32,183 bases of DNA from contig BFEA01000066.1 of assembly GCA_003427395.1 (NCBI GenBank), forward strand, positions 247,785-279,967, read 5' to 3'. The translations under genes were made by a program, and so were the position numbers. Positions 19,383 to 28,087 of this stretch are shown here, in pieces. Below the pieces are notes generated by a model, which was not told where the DNA came from, made no database searches, and worked only from the letters and a program-made list of their open reading frames with translations. The first letter of the stretch is position 1; each line of letters starts with the position of its first letter. The DNA comes from Chara braunii. Its lineage: Eukaryota; Streptophyta; Charophyceae; Charales; Characeae.

Positions 19383-21437
19383 AAGAGACATATAAGTCAT
19401 CCTCTGCACTGCAACACTCCAGAAGGAAAGCACTCAGATAGGAAAGCACGCATCTGAGTGAGTCAAGTCCATAGACAATCCATTGGGTAGCATTGCAGGT
19501 CCCCTTGACATACAAAAGGTAGACAAAGGATACAAGGCAGTGAGGCACGAAAGACAATGACGCGAAGGAAATAGGCTGGAGGGCATGGGGGATAACTCAC
19601 TCGGATCAATCAATGTCACTCTCAATATGGTACATGGTCAACCGTAATGTTAGAAGCGTCACCGAGACAAACACTAAAATCCGAACGTCAAGATCAAAGA
19701 ACAGTGTCCTCAGCATACACATGCTATCTTACATAATCCTGACTCTCATATCACTAAAAAGAATCTCAATGGGAAACATACGTTGTAATCCTCCATGTGT
19801 ACAACTAACAGAGTAAATATCTAGACTCTCAAGAATGCAAAAAACAAAAACAAAGATACCATCAAACCTCGGCCCTAATGTACATATTGTGTTCATCCTT
19901 ATGCTACCCTAACAGTAATCTACACATAGGTAGACCAGTCGCTACTTACTCATCTCCTCCTGGTTTTGCCTATATAACTGAGCTCTTCCCCCATCGGCAG
20001 ATCACTCTACGATTCTACCTTGTCTTATCATATATCTTACCACCACTCTCAGTAACCTTCCCTGTTGCCTTGTCCTTCAAAAACTTAGGACAGTACAAGA
20101 CCCTATGCTCACCATTCTTACAAAAAAAACAGGTCGGGTCGTATGACTTTCATAGCCTCTTCTTGTTTCTTTGAGACCCTGGCGACGAAGGTGCCTCACT
20201 GGTCTCTCTGCCCATCTCAAAGGATTGGGGCATACCTATAGGCTCCTTATGTCTCGTCTCTAACACTTGAGTACTCTGCTCCAATCGTATTTCAATTCCC
20301 TCTGACGTATACTCAGGCGTATCCATCCTTTGTGGCCTGCCCTCGATGACGCCCTCCATCGCAATCACCATCTCTCTCTCAGGGGGCTCCTCCACCCTCT
20401 GCTCAGGCGAAAACAGACTCGCCTCTTCCTGCATAGTGTCAACTGCCTCCAGAAGCACGTCCATAGACCCTTCCCCTGAACCCTGGACCGACTCGCTGCT
20501 AGCTGTCTGCTGCCCCCCCTCGACTGATAATGGCGTAGCCACTGTCATGGGCTCCACAGCTGTTGTTGGCAACGTGGCGAGTTCAGTAGGCGCTCTGAAC
20601 TAAAAGGTCTCTCTCTCTGCCTCCCTCTTTGCCGTTGCCTCCTCAGACTCCAGGATGACTCTTCCCATGGGCGGCTCCTGGGGGAGTCCAACTGCGGATG
20701 GCTGCCCGGATAAGCCCTGTACTGACTCTCTCTTAGTGTCATGTCGACTACTCCCTGCCTCGTCCACTCCTTCGGCAGGCCCCTCTCTTTCTGTCCTGCC
20801 TGCCACGTCTTGAGGCTGCCGCCTCAAATCCTGGATAATGGCAGCTTGACTAGCCACCAATGCCTTGAGCTCTCGGACCTCCGCCTCAACCGCCTCCAAA
20901 CGCACTCCATGGCTCGCTTCCTTCATCTTCTTTTCGGCCAGATCAGCTTCCAACATCAGGTACCTATTGAAATATGTCTTGGCCAGGAAGCGGATCTTAC
21001 AGTCCAGGTACTCACCCGCCATCCTCGATGTCCGGAGTCCTGCCCTCTCTGGATTCGCCAACCCCTTGTCGTGCTGGCCAATGAACTCGTCCCACATCTC
21101 CTTGACTCCACATGGTTTAGGTGGTGTGCCTGGTGGCCGATCTGGGAGTGTTCCTGCCGCCTCTAACCTCTACCTTTCCCGCCAAATTTCCTCCACGCGC
21201 TTCCCAACTCTGGCCCATTTCCCTTCGTATGTCTCCCCTGCCGGTACTGTCCCTCTCGTGCGATGGTCTGCTCTCCCCGAAATCTCGGCCCCCGCCTCTC
21301 TCTCTGGCTGGTGCGGCTCTCGTGGTGGCTCCATTGGCACGGGCTCCTCGATGCCAGGGTGCTCTTGCTCATGCGCAGCCAGATACCTATCAATCGTGGA
21401 GATGACCTCTCTCCTCCAGTCGGTCCTTTCTCGCTCC

Positions 21438-21586
21438 ATCTCCATCCTCGCCCCTTGCGAAAAGATCACCTCAGGCGGCGGGGACGAAATCTCCTCCTGC
21501 CGAGGCTCCTCCTCCTCGCGGGCGATCTCCCGTACGATCTCTGGCCCCAATTCTGCAGCATGCGCCTTAGGTGGAGTGTCCTCCTC
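21438..21586. repeat. 149-bp duplication next to adapter, left copy
   Basis: Identical over 149 bp to 21625-21773. The copy ends exactly where the adapter begins. The duplication lies within the Gag-like frame and repeats its EIVREIAREEEEPRQEEISS segment. It is judged to be an assembly artefact. Confidence 0.97.
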
Positions 21587-21624
21587 CTGTCTCTTATACA
21601 CATCTAGATGTGTATAAGAGACAG
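21587..21624. other. Nextera mate-pair junction adapter (artefact)
   Basis: The first 19 bp are CTGTCTCTTATACACATCT and the next 19 bp are the exact reverse complement, AGATGTGTATAAGAGACAG. These are the Tn5 mosaic ends used in Nextera libraries, joined head to head as in the mate-pair circularisation junction. The 38 bp are not genomic. Together with the duplicate they add 187 bp, which is not a multiple of three, and interrupt the Gag-like frame. Confidence 0.98.
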
Positions 21625-21773
21625 ATCTCCATCCTCGCCCCTTGCGAAAAGATCACCTCAGGCGGCGGGGACGAAATCTCCTCCTGCCGAGGCTCCTCCT
21701 CCTCGCGGGCGATCTCCCGTACGATCTCTGGCCCCAATTCTGCAGCATGCGCCTTAGGTGGAGTGTCCTCCTC
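21625..21773. repeat. 149-bp duplication next to adapter, right copy
   Basis: Exact copy of 21438-21586, starting immediately after the adapter. The two copies in direct orientation around the adapter suggest an untrimmed read was threaded into the contig. Confidence 0.97.
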
Positions 21774-22749
21774 AACCTCTATCACCTCCTCCATAGCACG
21801 CTGTTTCTCAGCACTCTGCCTTGTCTCCCGCTCAGGTTCATGGGCCTCCTCTTGTTGCACCTCCTCTGCCGGCTCACCACACCCTTCGCTAGTCGGCGAC
21901 TCTCTCCACTGTGAAATATCCAGGTGCGCCTCCAATTCCTGCAATGATCCTCTAGATGGCGCCACCTCCTCTCTCGCGTGTTGGGGAGACCTGCTCAACT
22001 CCACTCCAGTAAAGCGCTGGAAGACCACCGGGTCTATCCCACATTCGGGATATGCCCCTCGCTCCTCCTCCAAAGGTACTGACTCCTCCTCTCGCCTAGC
22101 GGGCGCCTTCCGTCCTCCTTGCGATAACATGGCTTCTCTAGGCTCCGGGTCCCTCTGCCTCTTACTCCTCTGCCATCTCTCAACCTTAGGCTGAGGTGGC
22201 TCCGGTCGTCGAAAGGCTTGTCTCAAATGTGCCCTGCAACTTTCCCAGTCCCGGGCCATATCCCTGATCTGCCTGGCCAATGGCCTCTCCGCCTTCCTGG
22301 TCCATAATGGCAACGTCCTCGCCCACTCATCCCTCAAAATGCGTTGATCATGCATGAACTGTTCGAAGGCGGGGATTAAGTCCTCCACATTCCCGATCTC
22401 CAAGCGGATTGGCCTGCCATCTGGCCCCACAGGTGATGGTCCTAGCTCCTGCATCCTCATCTCTACCTCTGGCCAGGTCCTCGCCTCCATACGGATCCGT
22501 GCGATGAGCTATTTAAATTTGTCGGCTCCTCTCAGCCTCTCAATCATCTGCGTCACTGTCCATCCCATATGCTCCGCATGACCTCCAAAGTCATCCAAGA
22601 AGAGCTCTATATCCCCGTCATCTTATACGGGCGTGTGCTCCCTATGGCGAGACCCATGCTGCTCATAACCTCCTCATGCTCCCGATGGCCTCCGTGGCGG
22701 CTGCGTCCCCCTCCCTCCTCTTGGCGTGGCTGTCTTCGTAAAGTCAGAC

Positions 22750-22960
22750 CTGCACAACAGGCGAAAGAGACGACAAACACACATTGGGGTAAGCAAAACA
22801 GGTAGAAATAAAGCAGGCTCAGGTCAGACTAAGCACACACATCAAGCACATCTATCCAACTTATACATCCTATCATCCATTTCCTTTTCTACGTCTTATC
22901 TATGACTTTTTTCAACATATTTAAGATTCTACTTTAAAGGAGTTGGATCGTCTATCTTAC
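22750..22960 (-). other. Candidate intron between E2 pol end and Gag-like frame
   Basis: Reading minus, the pol C-terminus (KKFVAREE) is followed by GAG|GTAAGA at 22961/22960, a good 5' splice site. After 211 nt comes a pyrimidine-rich CTCTTTCGCCTGTTGTGCAG ending at 22750, a good 3' splice site. The Gag-like frame follows. The codon phases do not match exactly (phase 0 donor, different phase acceptor), and that part of the frame is already damaged, so the call is tentative. If not an intron, this is an untranslated spacer. Confidence 0.35.
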
Positions 22961-23448
22961 CTCCTCTCTTGCCACAAATTTCTTCAGTCTCGTTCCCGAT
23001 ACCCAATCTTTTCATTCTGTCCCACCTAACTCTTTAATTCGGTATGCGTTGAGATCTCTACATCGCACAATCCGATAGGGTCCTAGCGACCTTTTGTCAA
23101 GCTTCCTGGACCATTGCTTCTCCAAGGACGAGTCATATAGTAGTACGACATCCCCAACTGCCAAAGGTACCTTCCGTACCCAATGAGCCTTATCATCCAT
23201 GCGGCTCTTCTCCACTTGGTTGGACGCCTCCTGGATTCTTTCCTCAATCGCATCCACTTGTCGCGCCTGAATGTCGAGCAATTCCTCGAAGGAGAGGTTG
23301 GTTTCTAAATCTTGACGCCTCCAAGTTCTTAGGAAGCTCTCAATTGGGAAGGTGCGTATCTCCCGTACCATAGCGTGGCTGACGCGTACTTAGTGGTCCT
23401 CTTTACCGTAATATTCTCGACGAAAAATGCTGCGCTTAGGTATCTTGG
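22961..23448 (-). pseudogene. E2 integrase C-terminal (GPY-type) region
   Basis: The minus strand reads IRTFPIESFLRTWRRQDLET, LSFEELLDIQARQVDAIEER, and then VGDVVLLYDSSLEKQWSRKL followed by LGPYRIVRCRDLNAYRIKEL. The LGPYRI matches the GPY/F module found after the catalytic core in many Ty3/gypsy integrases. After GGTE comes a TGA, then KDWVSGTRLKKFVAREE, the apparent end of Pol. Between 23449 and 23372 a frame change separates it from the catalytic core. No chromodomain is visible, unlike the chromovirus-style E1. Confidence 0.85.
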
Positions 23449-24068
23449 TCACTGATTAGGCCTACCCTTAGTCCACTTAGCCAGAAGATTCGTGATGGTG
23501 CTATGCCCTCTTTCAACTGGAGCATTTGTCTGGGGGTGTGCGATCGTAGCGTAATTGGCTACCACGTTGTATCTTGACAACAATTCTTGCACTTCCTGGC
23601 AGGTAAACTCCGACCCTCTATCCATCACGAACTCTCTGACAAAGGGATAACGCAGGTAGTACTCCTCGATGCAGCTTACAAAAACCGAACCGGTCTTTGT
23701 ACGAGTGACTCGTTCATCTACAAAGCCAGAAAGGTTGTCACGCGCATCGAAGATATAATTGTAGCCATGATCCCCAATCGGCATAAAGAGCAAGTCGAGA
23801 CGTAACATGACCCCCACTTCCATTTCTAACCTTGGATGCAACGACTCTCCTGGCCTCAGAGGAGACCGTTCTTGACAAGGTACGAAGGAACGACAGAACT
23901 TACTGACCATCTTCATCATTTCATCCTAATAGTGTAGCTCGCTTATCTTGACATACGTGGCACTAACTCCCCAGTGTCCTCCCACAATACCATCATGAAG
24001 CGCAGTTATAATATTGATCTGACGATTCCTGCCACACACAACCATCCTGGGGTTTCCCACTTGCCTTT
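23449..24068 (-). pseudogene. E2 integrase zinc finger and DD35E core
   Basis: The zinc-binding part reads LHDGIVGGHWGVSATYVKIS, a stop, then KFCRSFVPCQE, where the second Cys of the usual CRSC is Phe. The catalytic core (23919-23449) is open: LDLLFMPIGDHGYNYIFDAR holds the first Asp, FVMDRGSEFTCQEV the second, and HPQTNAPVERGH the Glu. Exactly 35 residues separate the second Asp from the Glu, so the DD35E triad is intact. This is the best preserved enzyme core in the window, although neighbouring domains are broken. Confidence 0.92.
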
Positions 24069-24479
24069 TTACAAAAGATGATCATCTCTCACCAAATAGA
24101 GATCCCTAATCTTTTGAGCCCTTTCACTTGCATCTCTATCCCGCATTTCACATAATAGGAGAAGCCCCAACTCCAGGTAGATTCCATCATACTCCTCTGC
24201 TCGGAATGCCTTTTTGATCTTCCCTTCTTCAAACTCGTCATCCTGGCTTTCTGGCACCACATCTTCATTCTCAGCTGGATTCAACAAGCTTATCTGCTCA
24301 AAGTTTCCCTGTAGAAGTATATTGACGAGGAGGTACATCCCTCCCATCAATTCATCGTGCTTCTCTACCTGGTCTGATCCTTCCACTATGATTCTCACAT
24401 CCTCCACCAGACTATGCGTGCCCGCTAGTGCTAAGTTCATCATCCATTGGACATCTTTGTCGTCCTATGGGTCTTCTTC
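24069..24479 (-). pseudogene. E2 RNase H-integrase linker
   Basis: An open minus-strand stretch (24443-24069) reads MMNLALAGTHSLVEDVRIIV, GGMYLLVNILLQGNFEQISL, and an acidic part (PAENEDVVPESQDDEFEEGK) ending IRDLYLVRDDHLL before the integrase zinc finger. Upstream it continues into EEDP, which joins LKPFK on the far side of the hAT insertion. No enzymatic domain is expected here. Confidence 0.75.
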
Positions 24480-24487
24480 TTCAAAAG
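24480..24487. repeat. 8-bp target-site duplication of hAT element, left
   Basis: TTCAAAAG here and TTTAAAAG at 25384-25391 match in seven of eight positions, the duplication length expected for hAT transposons. Confidence 0.8.
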
Positions 24488-25383
24488 CAGAGCTGGGCAC
24501 CGGGCGCCCAGAGCCGCACCCACCTGCACCCACCCGACCCACAGGGTGATGGGTCGGATTTAGGTCTACATGAGCTGTCTTGGGTGGGTTATGGGCGGGC
24601 GTAGCCAGCATGCCTTTTTGGGTGACGGGCGGGTGAAGATTTGACATGGGTCACCCGCTGGGTGGGTGGCAGGCAGGTGATGGCTTGGCCTGGGGCACCC
24701 AACCCATAGACCTAGGATGACCCAAAAATTATGCAACCCTCCCCCCCCCCCTCCCCCTTCCCCCCCCTTTTGTGTAGTACGTCAGGCTTGAGGTTGAGAG
24801 CCACAGAAAAAAGTGTCTGGATTCAGTTGCCCAGGTCCTCATAAAGTAACGCCGGTGCAAAAGAAAAAAGCGGCATGCTCCAGCAGTGCAGCTGCCCCTG
24901 GGCAAAAAAAAAAAATCTTTAGATATTTTCCTTTGAGATGTTTGAGTCTCATTATTGATGTTGCTATTGTTTTAATAATTGGATTTCAGATGCGCGTGTT
25001 GCAATGCTATGTTGCTGATGAAATTGTGATGGTGTAAGGGACTGGCATGGCCAGGTGCGGGCTGATGAAGGTGGGTGCAGGTGAAGAAAATTTAGGTATT
25101 GGACACGGGCGGGTGATGACACTCTTACAAGTGCGGGCGGGTGATGATACTCTTACAGGTGCGGGCGGGTGATGATACTCTTACAGGTGCGGGCGGGTGT
25201 GGGTGAGGGTTTTTTTCGGGTCACGGGCGGATCGGGCGTGGGGCTGAAATTTCAAAAAATATTTTAGGTGGGTGGGGTCGTCTTAAAGTAAAAGATAAAA
25301 TTATTGGGCCGGGTGGATGGGGGAAAACAAAATTTGGGCGGGTTGGGTCGAGGGTGAAGAAAAAAAAAAATTGCCCACCTCTG
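24488..25383. mobile_element. Non-autonomous hAT-type element, 896 bp
   Basis: The element starts CAGAGCTGGGCA (24488-24499) and ends TGCCCACCTCTG (25372-25383). The 12-bp terminal inverted repeats differ at one position and fit the hAT consensus CAGRGGTGGGCA. An 8-bp target duplication flanks it, and the E2 reading frame continues on both sides. It encodes no transposase. Subterminal regions are rich in GGGTGGGT/GGGCGGGT words and mononucleotide runs. A 28-bp unit, GATGATACTCTTACAGGTGC plus GGGCGGGT, is repeated three times (25115-25142, 25143-25170, 25171-25198). It depends on a transposase from elsewhere. Confidence 0.92.
25115..25198. repeat. Three 28-bp tandem units inside the hAT element
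   Basis: Units at 25115, 25143 and 25171; the last two are identical, and the first differs at two bases (GACAC and CAAGT). They contain the GGGCGGGT subterminal word and may be transposase-binding repeats, as seen in other hAT elements. Confidence 0.9.
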
Positions 25384-25391
25384 TTTAAAAG
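25384..25391. repeat. 8-bp target-site duplication of hAT element, right
   Basis: TTTAAAAG, partner of 24480-24487 with one C/T difference. It lies in the codons for LKPFK of the E2 linker. Confidence 0.8.
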
Positions 25392-25960
25392 GCTTGAGCA
25401 CCAGCTCTGCCTTCAGTTCATACCCCCGGGGTGCAATCCACATGGGGTGGCCAACGTAATTCGGCACTCGCAAAGACCATTTATTTATGTGAAGATGGAT
25501 GTCTTCCTCTTGATCCAGGAACCCATCAATGGGGGGCGCAACCTCTACTGCCTTCTCCTTCTGCTGGTCCCAGTCGATGCGGCTAAACCCATCCGCTCTA
25601 TTCTTGTTCCAAGGGATTTTTTCCAACTCAAAGTTAAACATCCAGATGTAAGTCAACCATCTGGCAACAGTTGGATCCGATGGAACAATAATTTCTCAAT
25701 GAATAGGCGAGCGAGGTTGCGGCTACCCTCAATATGAACCTCCTGCCAAAGATATAATTCCTGAAGATTCTTAGGCAGTGAAGGACAGCGAGAGTTTCCT
25801 TTTCAAACTGAGAATAGTTTCTCTCAGTTGTGTTCAGAGTTTGACTCTCAAACCTCAGTGATCTCTCTTTTCCTTCGACATCTGTCTGGATAAAAACTCC
25901 TCCCAAGGCAGTCGGTCAAGCGTCCGTTTCAACGACAAATGGCCTCACCTCTGTGGCATC
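25392..25960 (-). pseudogene. E2 RNase H (stop and frameshifts)
   Basis: Reading minus, RPFVVETDA carries the first catalytic Asp, followed by TGA, then PTALGGVFIQTD and SLRFESQTLNTTERNYSQFE with KETLAVLHCL, which holds the catalytic Glu. FRNYIFGRRFILRV precedes a poor stretch where DHxxL is expected, with a frame change. The end reads MTYIWMFNFELEKIPWNKNR and ADGFSRIDW, the gypsy-type RNase H terminus. It continues to a linker (WIAPRGYELKAELVLKPFK) cut by the hAT element. Confidence 0.88.
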
Positions 25961-26243
25961 ATATTCCGGTGCTCCCAGTACTAACCCTCCTTCTCGAAAC
26001 TCCTCTTTCATCCTAGCCACAACCTTTTCCTGCTCCTCACCCCAGATCCACTCCTGGTCCTGACGAACTAACTTTCTCAAGTGTTCAGTCTTGGCGGCAA
26101 AATTATTGACGAAGTGTCGAGGAAGTTTCTAACATCAGTTATCGAATGGAATGGTACCGGTCATTCGGTAATCTTGTCCGTCTTTCTTACGTCCGACCGA
26201 CGAACCTTCTCACTACAGACGAAACCTAGGATGGTAGCTTCCC
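25961..26243 (-). pseudogene. E2 RT connection region (heavily decayed)
   Basis: Between the RT palm and RNase H the minus strand retains scattered pieces such as CMREATILGFVC, TDVRNFLDT and FVRTRSGSG in changing frames, consistent with the RT thumb/connection of the same Pol. No single open frame covers it. Confidence 0.6.
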
Positions 26244-27296
26244 TCATGCAGTGTCTGGATTTGGTTCCACTTGCTGTGAGGTTGTGTTCAAGCTCAAGAC
26301 TTTATCTTGATCCTGAACGTGCTTCCAAACAAAGCACCTTACTTCCTGCAATACTTCGTCACTCTCCTTCTCTCTCGGCCGCTTTAACGCCAAATCGTCG
26401 GTATACGGGTTAACTGACTGCATGGCTCGAATCATATGTCGTTGAACCATCGCCACCGCATTAGTCCATCCTTGCGGAGCCACATTCATATGGATCAGTC
26501 CTCTGGGCGTATGCATCGTTGTCACTGGCCTGTCTGGTGGGTAGACTGAAAACTGGTCGTACCCAGAGTAGAGGTATATAAGTGAAATTATAGGTCTCCC
26601 AACACAGGATTATGACAGCGCGTCTGCATTTGGCAAACCTCCCCCATCTCGCACAGTCACCGCATTCAGCCGCTGCAAATCTTGCACCCACCGCAGCGTC
26701 CCATTAGGCTTAACAAAACAAAACCATGAAGACGCGTACGACCCACTTAAGTAGTCGGCGACATACGTACGTATCTTGCCGTCAAGGTAATCCATTATTT
26801 TTTTTTCCTCGTGAGGATTGGGATACCGTGCCCCTCTCAAATTCCATAGCTCATGCGGCACGGTATGGATTCGGATCATGAGGATCTTATCTACGTCCAA
26901 CCGCCCTCGCTGATCGTCATCGAATGCATAGGCGCGATGCCTTTTCTTCATCAACTCTATCATCAGCGCCTTCTCCCGGGGTAGCAGGAACTCTGGCTCT
27001 CCCACTATCAACTTCTCCTCATTCTCTTCATTGATACGGCACAGCCCCATCGCTGCTTGTTCCCTCATGCGCCGTATAAATCCTCGTTCCTGTTCGTAAT
27101 AAACCTCCTCATCTTCCGTAACGAGGCCGGGAACTGAACGACACTTCTTATCTATCGTCTTGTACCGCCTTTGGGAACCCTGCTTGAGTCGTCCCCTAAA
27201 AAAGGTCGGCTTACTGCTTGCGCCTGCTTCATTGTAGGGTCTCTCCTTCCGCCCGGAAGTCGATAGACCAGCTCCAGTTCCCCAGCCTGGGGACAC
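26244..27296 (-). pseudogene. E2 reverse transcriptase (motif A Asp lost)
   Basis: One frame covers the RT, broken by a TAA at 26612-26610. The N-terminal part includes RIHTVPHELWNLRGARYPNP and YASSWFCFVKPNGTLRWVQD with LQRLNAVTVRD. Motif A should read SLIDLYSGYDQF but shows SLIYLYSGYDQF: codon TAC at 26576-26574 replaces the catalytic Asp. Then come HTPRGLIHMNVAPQGWTNAV and motif C as NPYTDDLALK with both Asp kept. The VAPQGWTNAVA and PY-x-DDLA-x-K signatures differ from the PFGLxNAPxTFQ and YxDDILIF of E1, so E2 belongs to a different Ty3/gypsy branch. Confidence 0.92.
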
Positions 27297-27914
27297 TCCG
27301 GGATTTGCTCCCTCAACGTCTGAATGGCATCTGGATCTGCCGTCTCGCGTGTAGCCACTATATCCATTGCCTTGTTTACGTCCGATAAACTGAGGGAGAA
27401 CGCCTCATCCCTTTTTTCCTCCTCTGGCTCCACACGGAGTCTTCGACGCTCATCCTCAGATTCTTCGATTGTAAACGAGTCGGAATTGGGCCGATTTCTT
27501 ATGCTATGTGGACCGGTGTTCCCGCAAGTGATTATTTCATAATTCTCACATGCCAGATCACACATAATCAGGATCAGAGTTTCGTCGTGTTTATTAAACA
27601 ATAACGTTTCTGTCCTGGACAGGAACGACCTTCCGAGGAGGATGACATGGTCCACATCTGGCATGACAAAAAAGCATGCCCCGACTTTCACTCTCCCAAA
27701 GTACATTCGAGGTTGTCCCACAAAACACTGCCTTGCAGCTGGCTCTATGTAAAATACGGCAATCTGAGCGGTCTACCTCTAATCCAAACCTAAGCGCATC
27801 AGCTTCCCGGATGATGTTCATCTCTGCTCCCGTGTCCACCATTGCTGCGCACTTGGAGCCTTTCATCACCAAATCCAGACAGAAGGTTAACCGACCCCTC
27901 ATTTTCACCCCCAT
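27152..27914 (-). pseudogene. E2 aspartic protease and following linker
   Basis: The frame at 27914-27594 contains GRLTFCLDLVMKGSKCAAMV followed by DTGAEMNII, a normal retropepsin active site with Asp at residue 27. After a frame change the frame at 27721-27152 carries HVILLGRSFLSRTETLLFNK, the conserved ILLGR-type second half. It is followed by an acidic, Arg-rich linker (ESEDERRRLRVEPEEEKRDE) leading to the RT. The catalytic triad is intact, in contrast to the E1 protease. Confidence 0.88.
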
Positions 27915-27983
27915 TTATAAAAAAAAACAAAGGGTCATTTTAACAGTACTTCACATCAATCTATAGAGTGTACTTCTTACTAA

Positions 27984-28086
27984 CTTATTGTAAAAAAAAA
28001 AAACAAAAAAAAAAACATATAGAACAGCAAGGCAAAAGTGCAATTTCATGAAATTTTACCAACATAGTGGTGAAAAGTGGGGGTAC
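27984..28086 (-). other. Candidate intron between E2 Gag linker and protease
   Basis: The coding reading LACGMVDLPQMVNR stops at AACAG|GTACCC (28087/28086). About 103 nt later, after two long T runs (minus strand TTTTTTTTTTTGTTTTTTTT), the sequence TTACAATAAG ends at 27984, and coding-like sequence resumes (YTL-stop-IDVKYC, NDPLFFF) into the protease. GT...AG ends plus a strong pyrimidine tract look like a spliceosomal intron. The exact acceptor could also be 4 nt further on (TTAG). Alternatively this is a small A/T-rich insertion. Confidence 0.4.
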
Positions 28087-28087
28087 C

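Larger units (their letters stand above)
18366..20014. other. No recognisable gene; small repeats only
   Basis: No protein domain could be supported in ~1.65 kb. The stretch contains a short 29/30-bp tandem repeat and a TG microsatellite, listed separately. By position it is downstream of the Gag-like frame on the minus strand, where either that element's pol or E2's 3' LTR should lie. Neither is visible: the E2 LTR landmarks (for example GGTGGACCAGCCGA) are absent. Confidence 0.5.
20015..22749 (-). pseudogene. Second Gag-like frame with C-terminal zinc knuckle
   Basis: The minus strand carries a long Gag-like protein downstream of E2 pol. Order: an Arg/Gly/His-rich start (22749-22640, one frame change), IELFLDDFGGHAEHMGWTVT with IERLRGADKF, WPEVEMRMQEL, FEQFMHDQRILRDEWARTLP and RQIRDMARDWE. 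Next come long Glu/Arg-rich parts, a predicted coiled coil (ADLAEKKMKEASHGVRLEAV), and finally CFFCKNGEHRVLYC, a CX2CX4HX4C knuckle at about 20125-20080, ending at TAG 20017-20015. In-frame stops lie at 22511-22509, 21172-21170 and 20602-20600 (TAG) and 20152-20150 (TGA). The adapter artefact at 21587 also shifts the frame; without it these parts share one frame. It is either the gag of a third, truncated element or an extra ORF of E2. Confidence 0.75.

Noticed and set aside
19288-19557. Minus-strand frames rich in His-Thr
   Set aside because: They are translations of the TG microsatellite and have no other support.
21587-21624. Perfect 38-bp inverted repeat as a possible transposon end or recombination site
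   Set aside because: It is exactly the Tn5 mosaic end joined head to head as used in Nextera mate-pair libraries, and is flanked by an exact duplication typical of assembly error.
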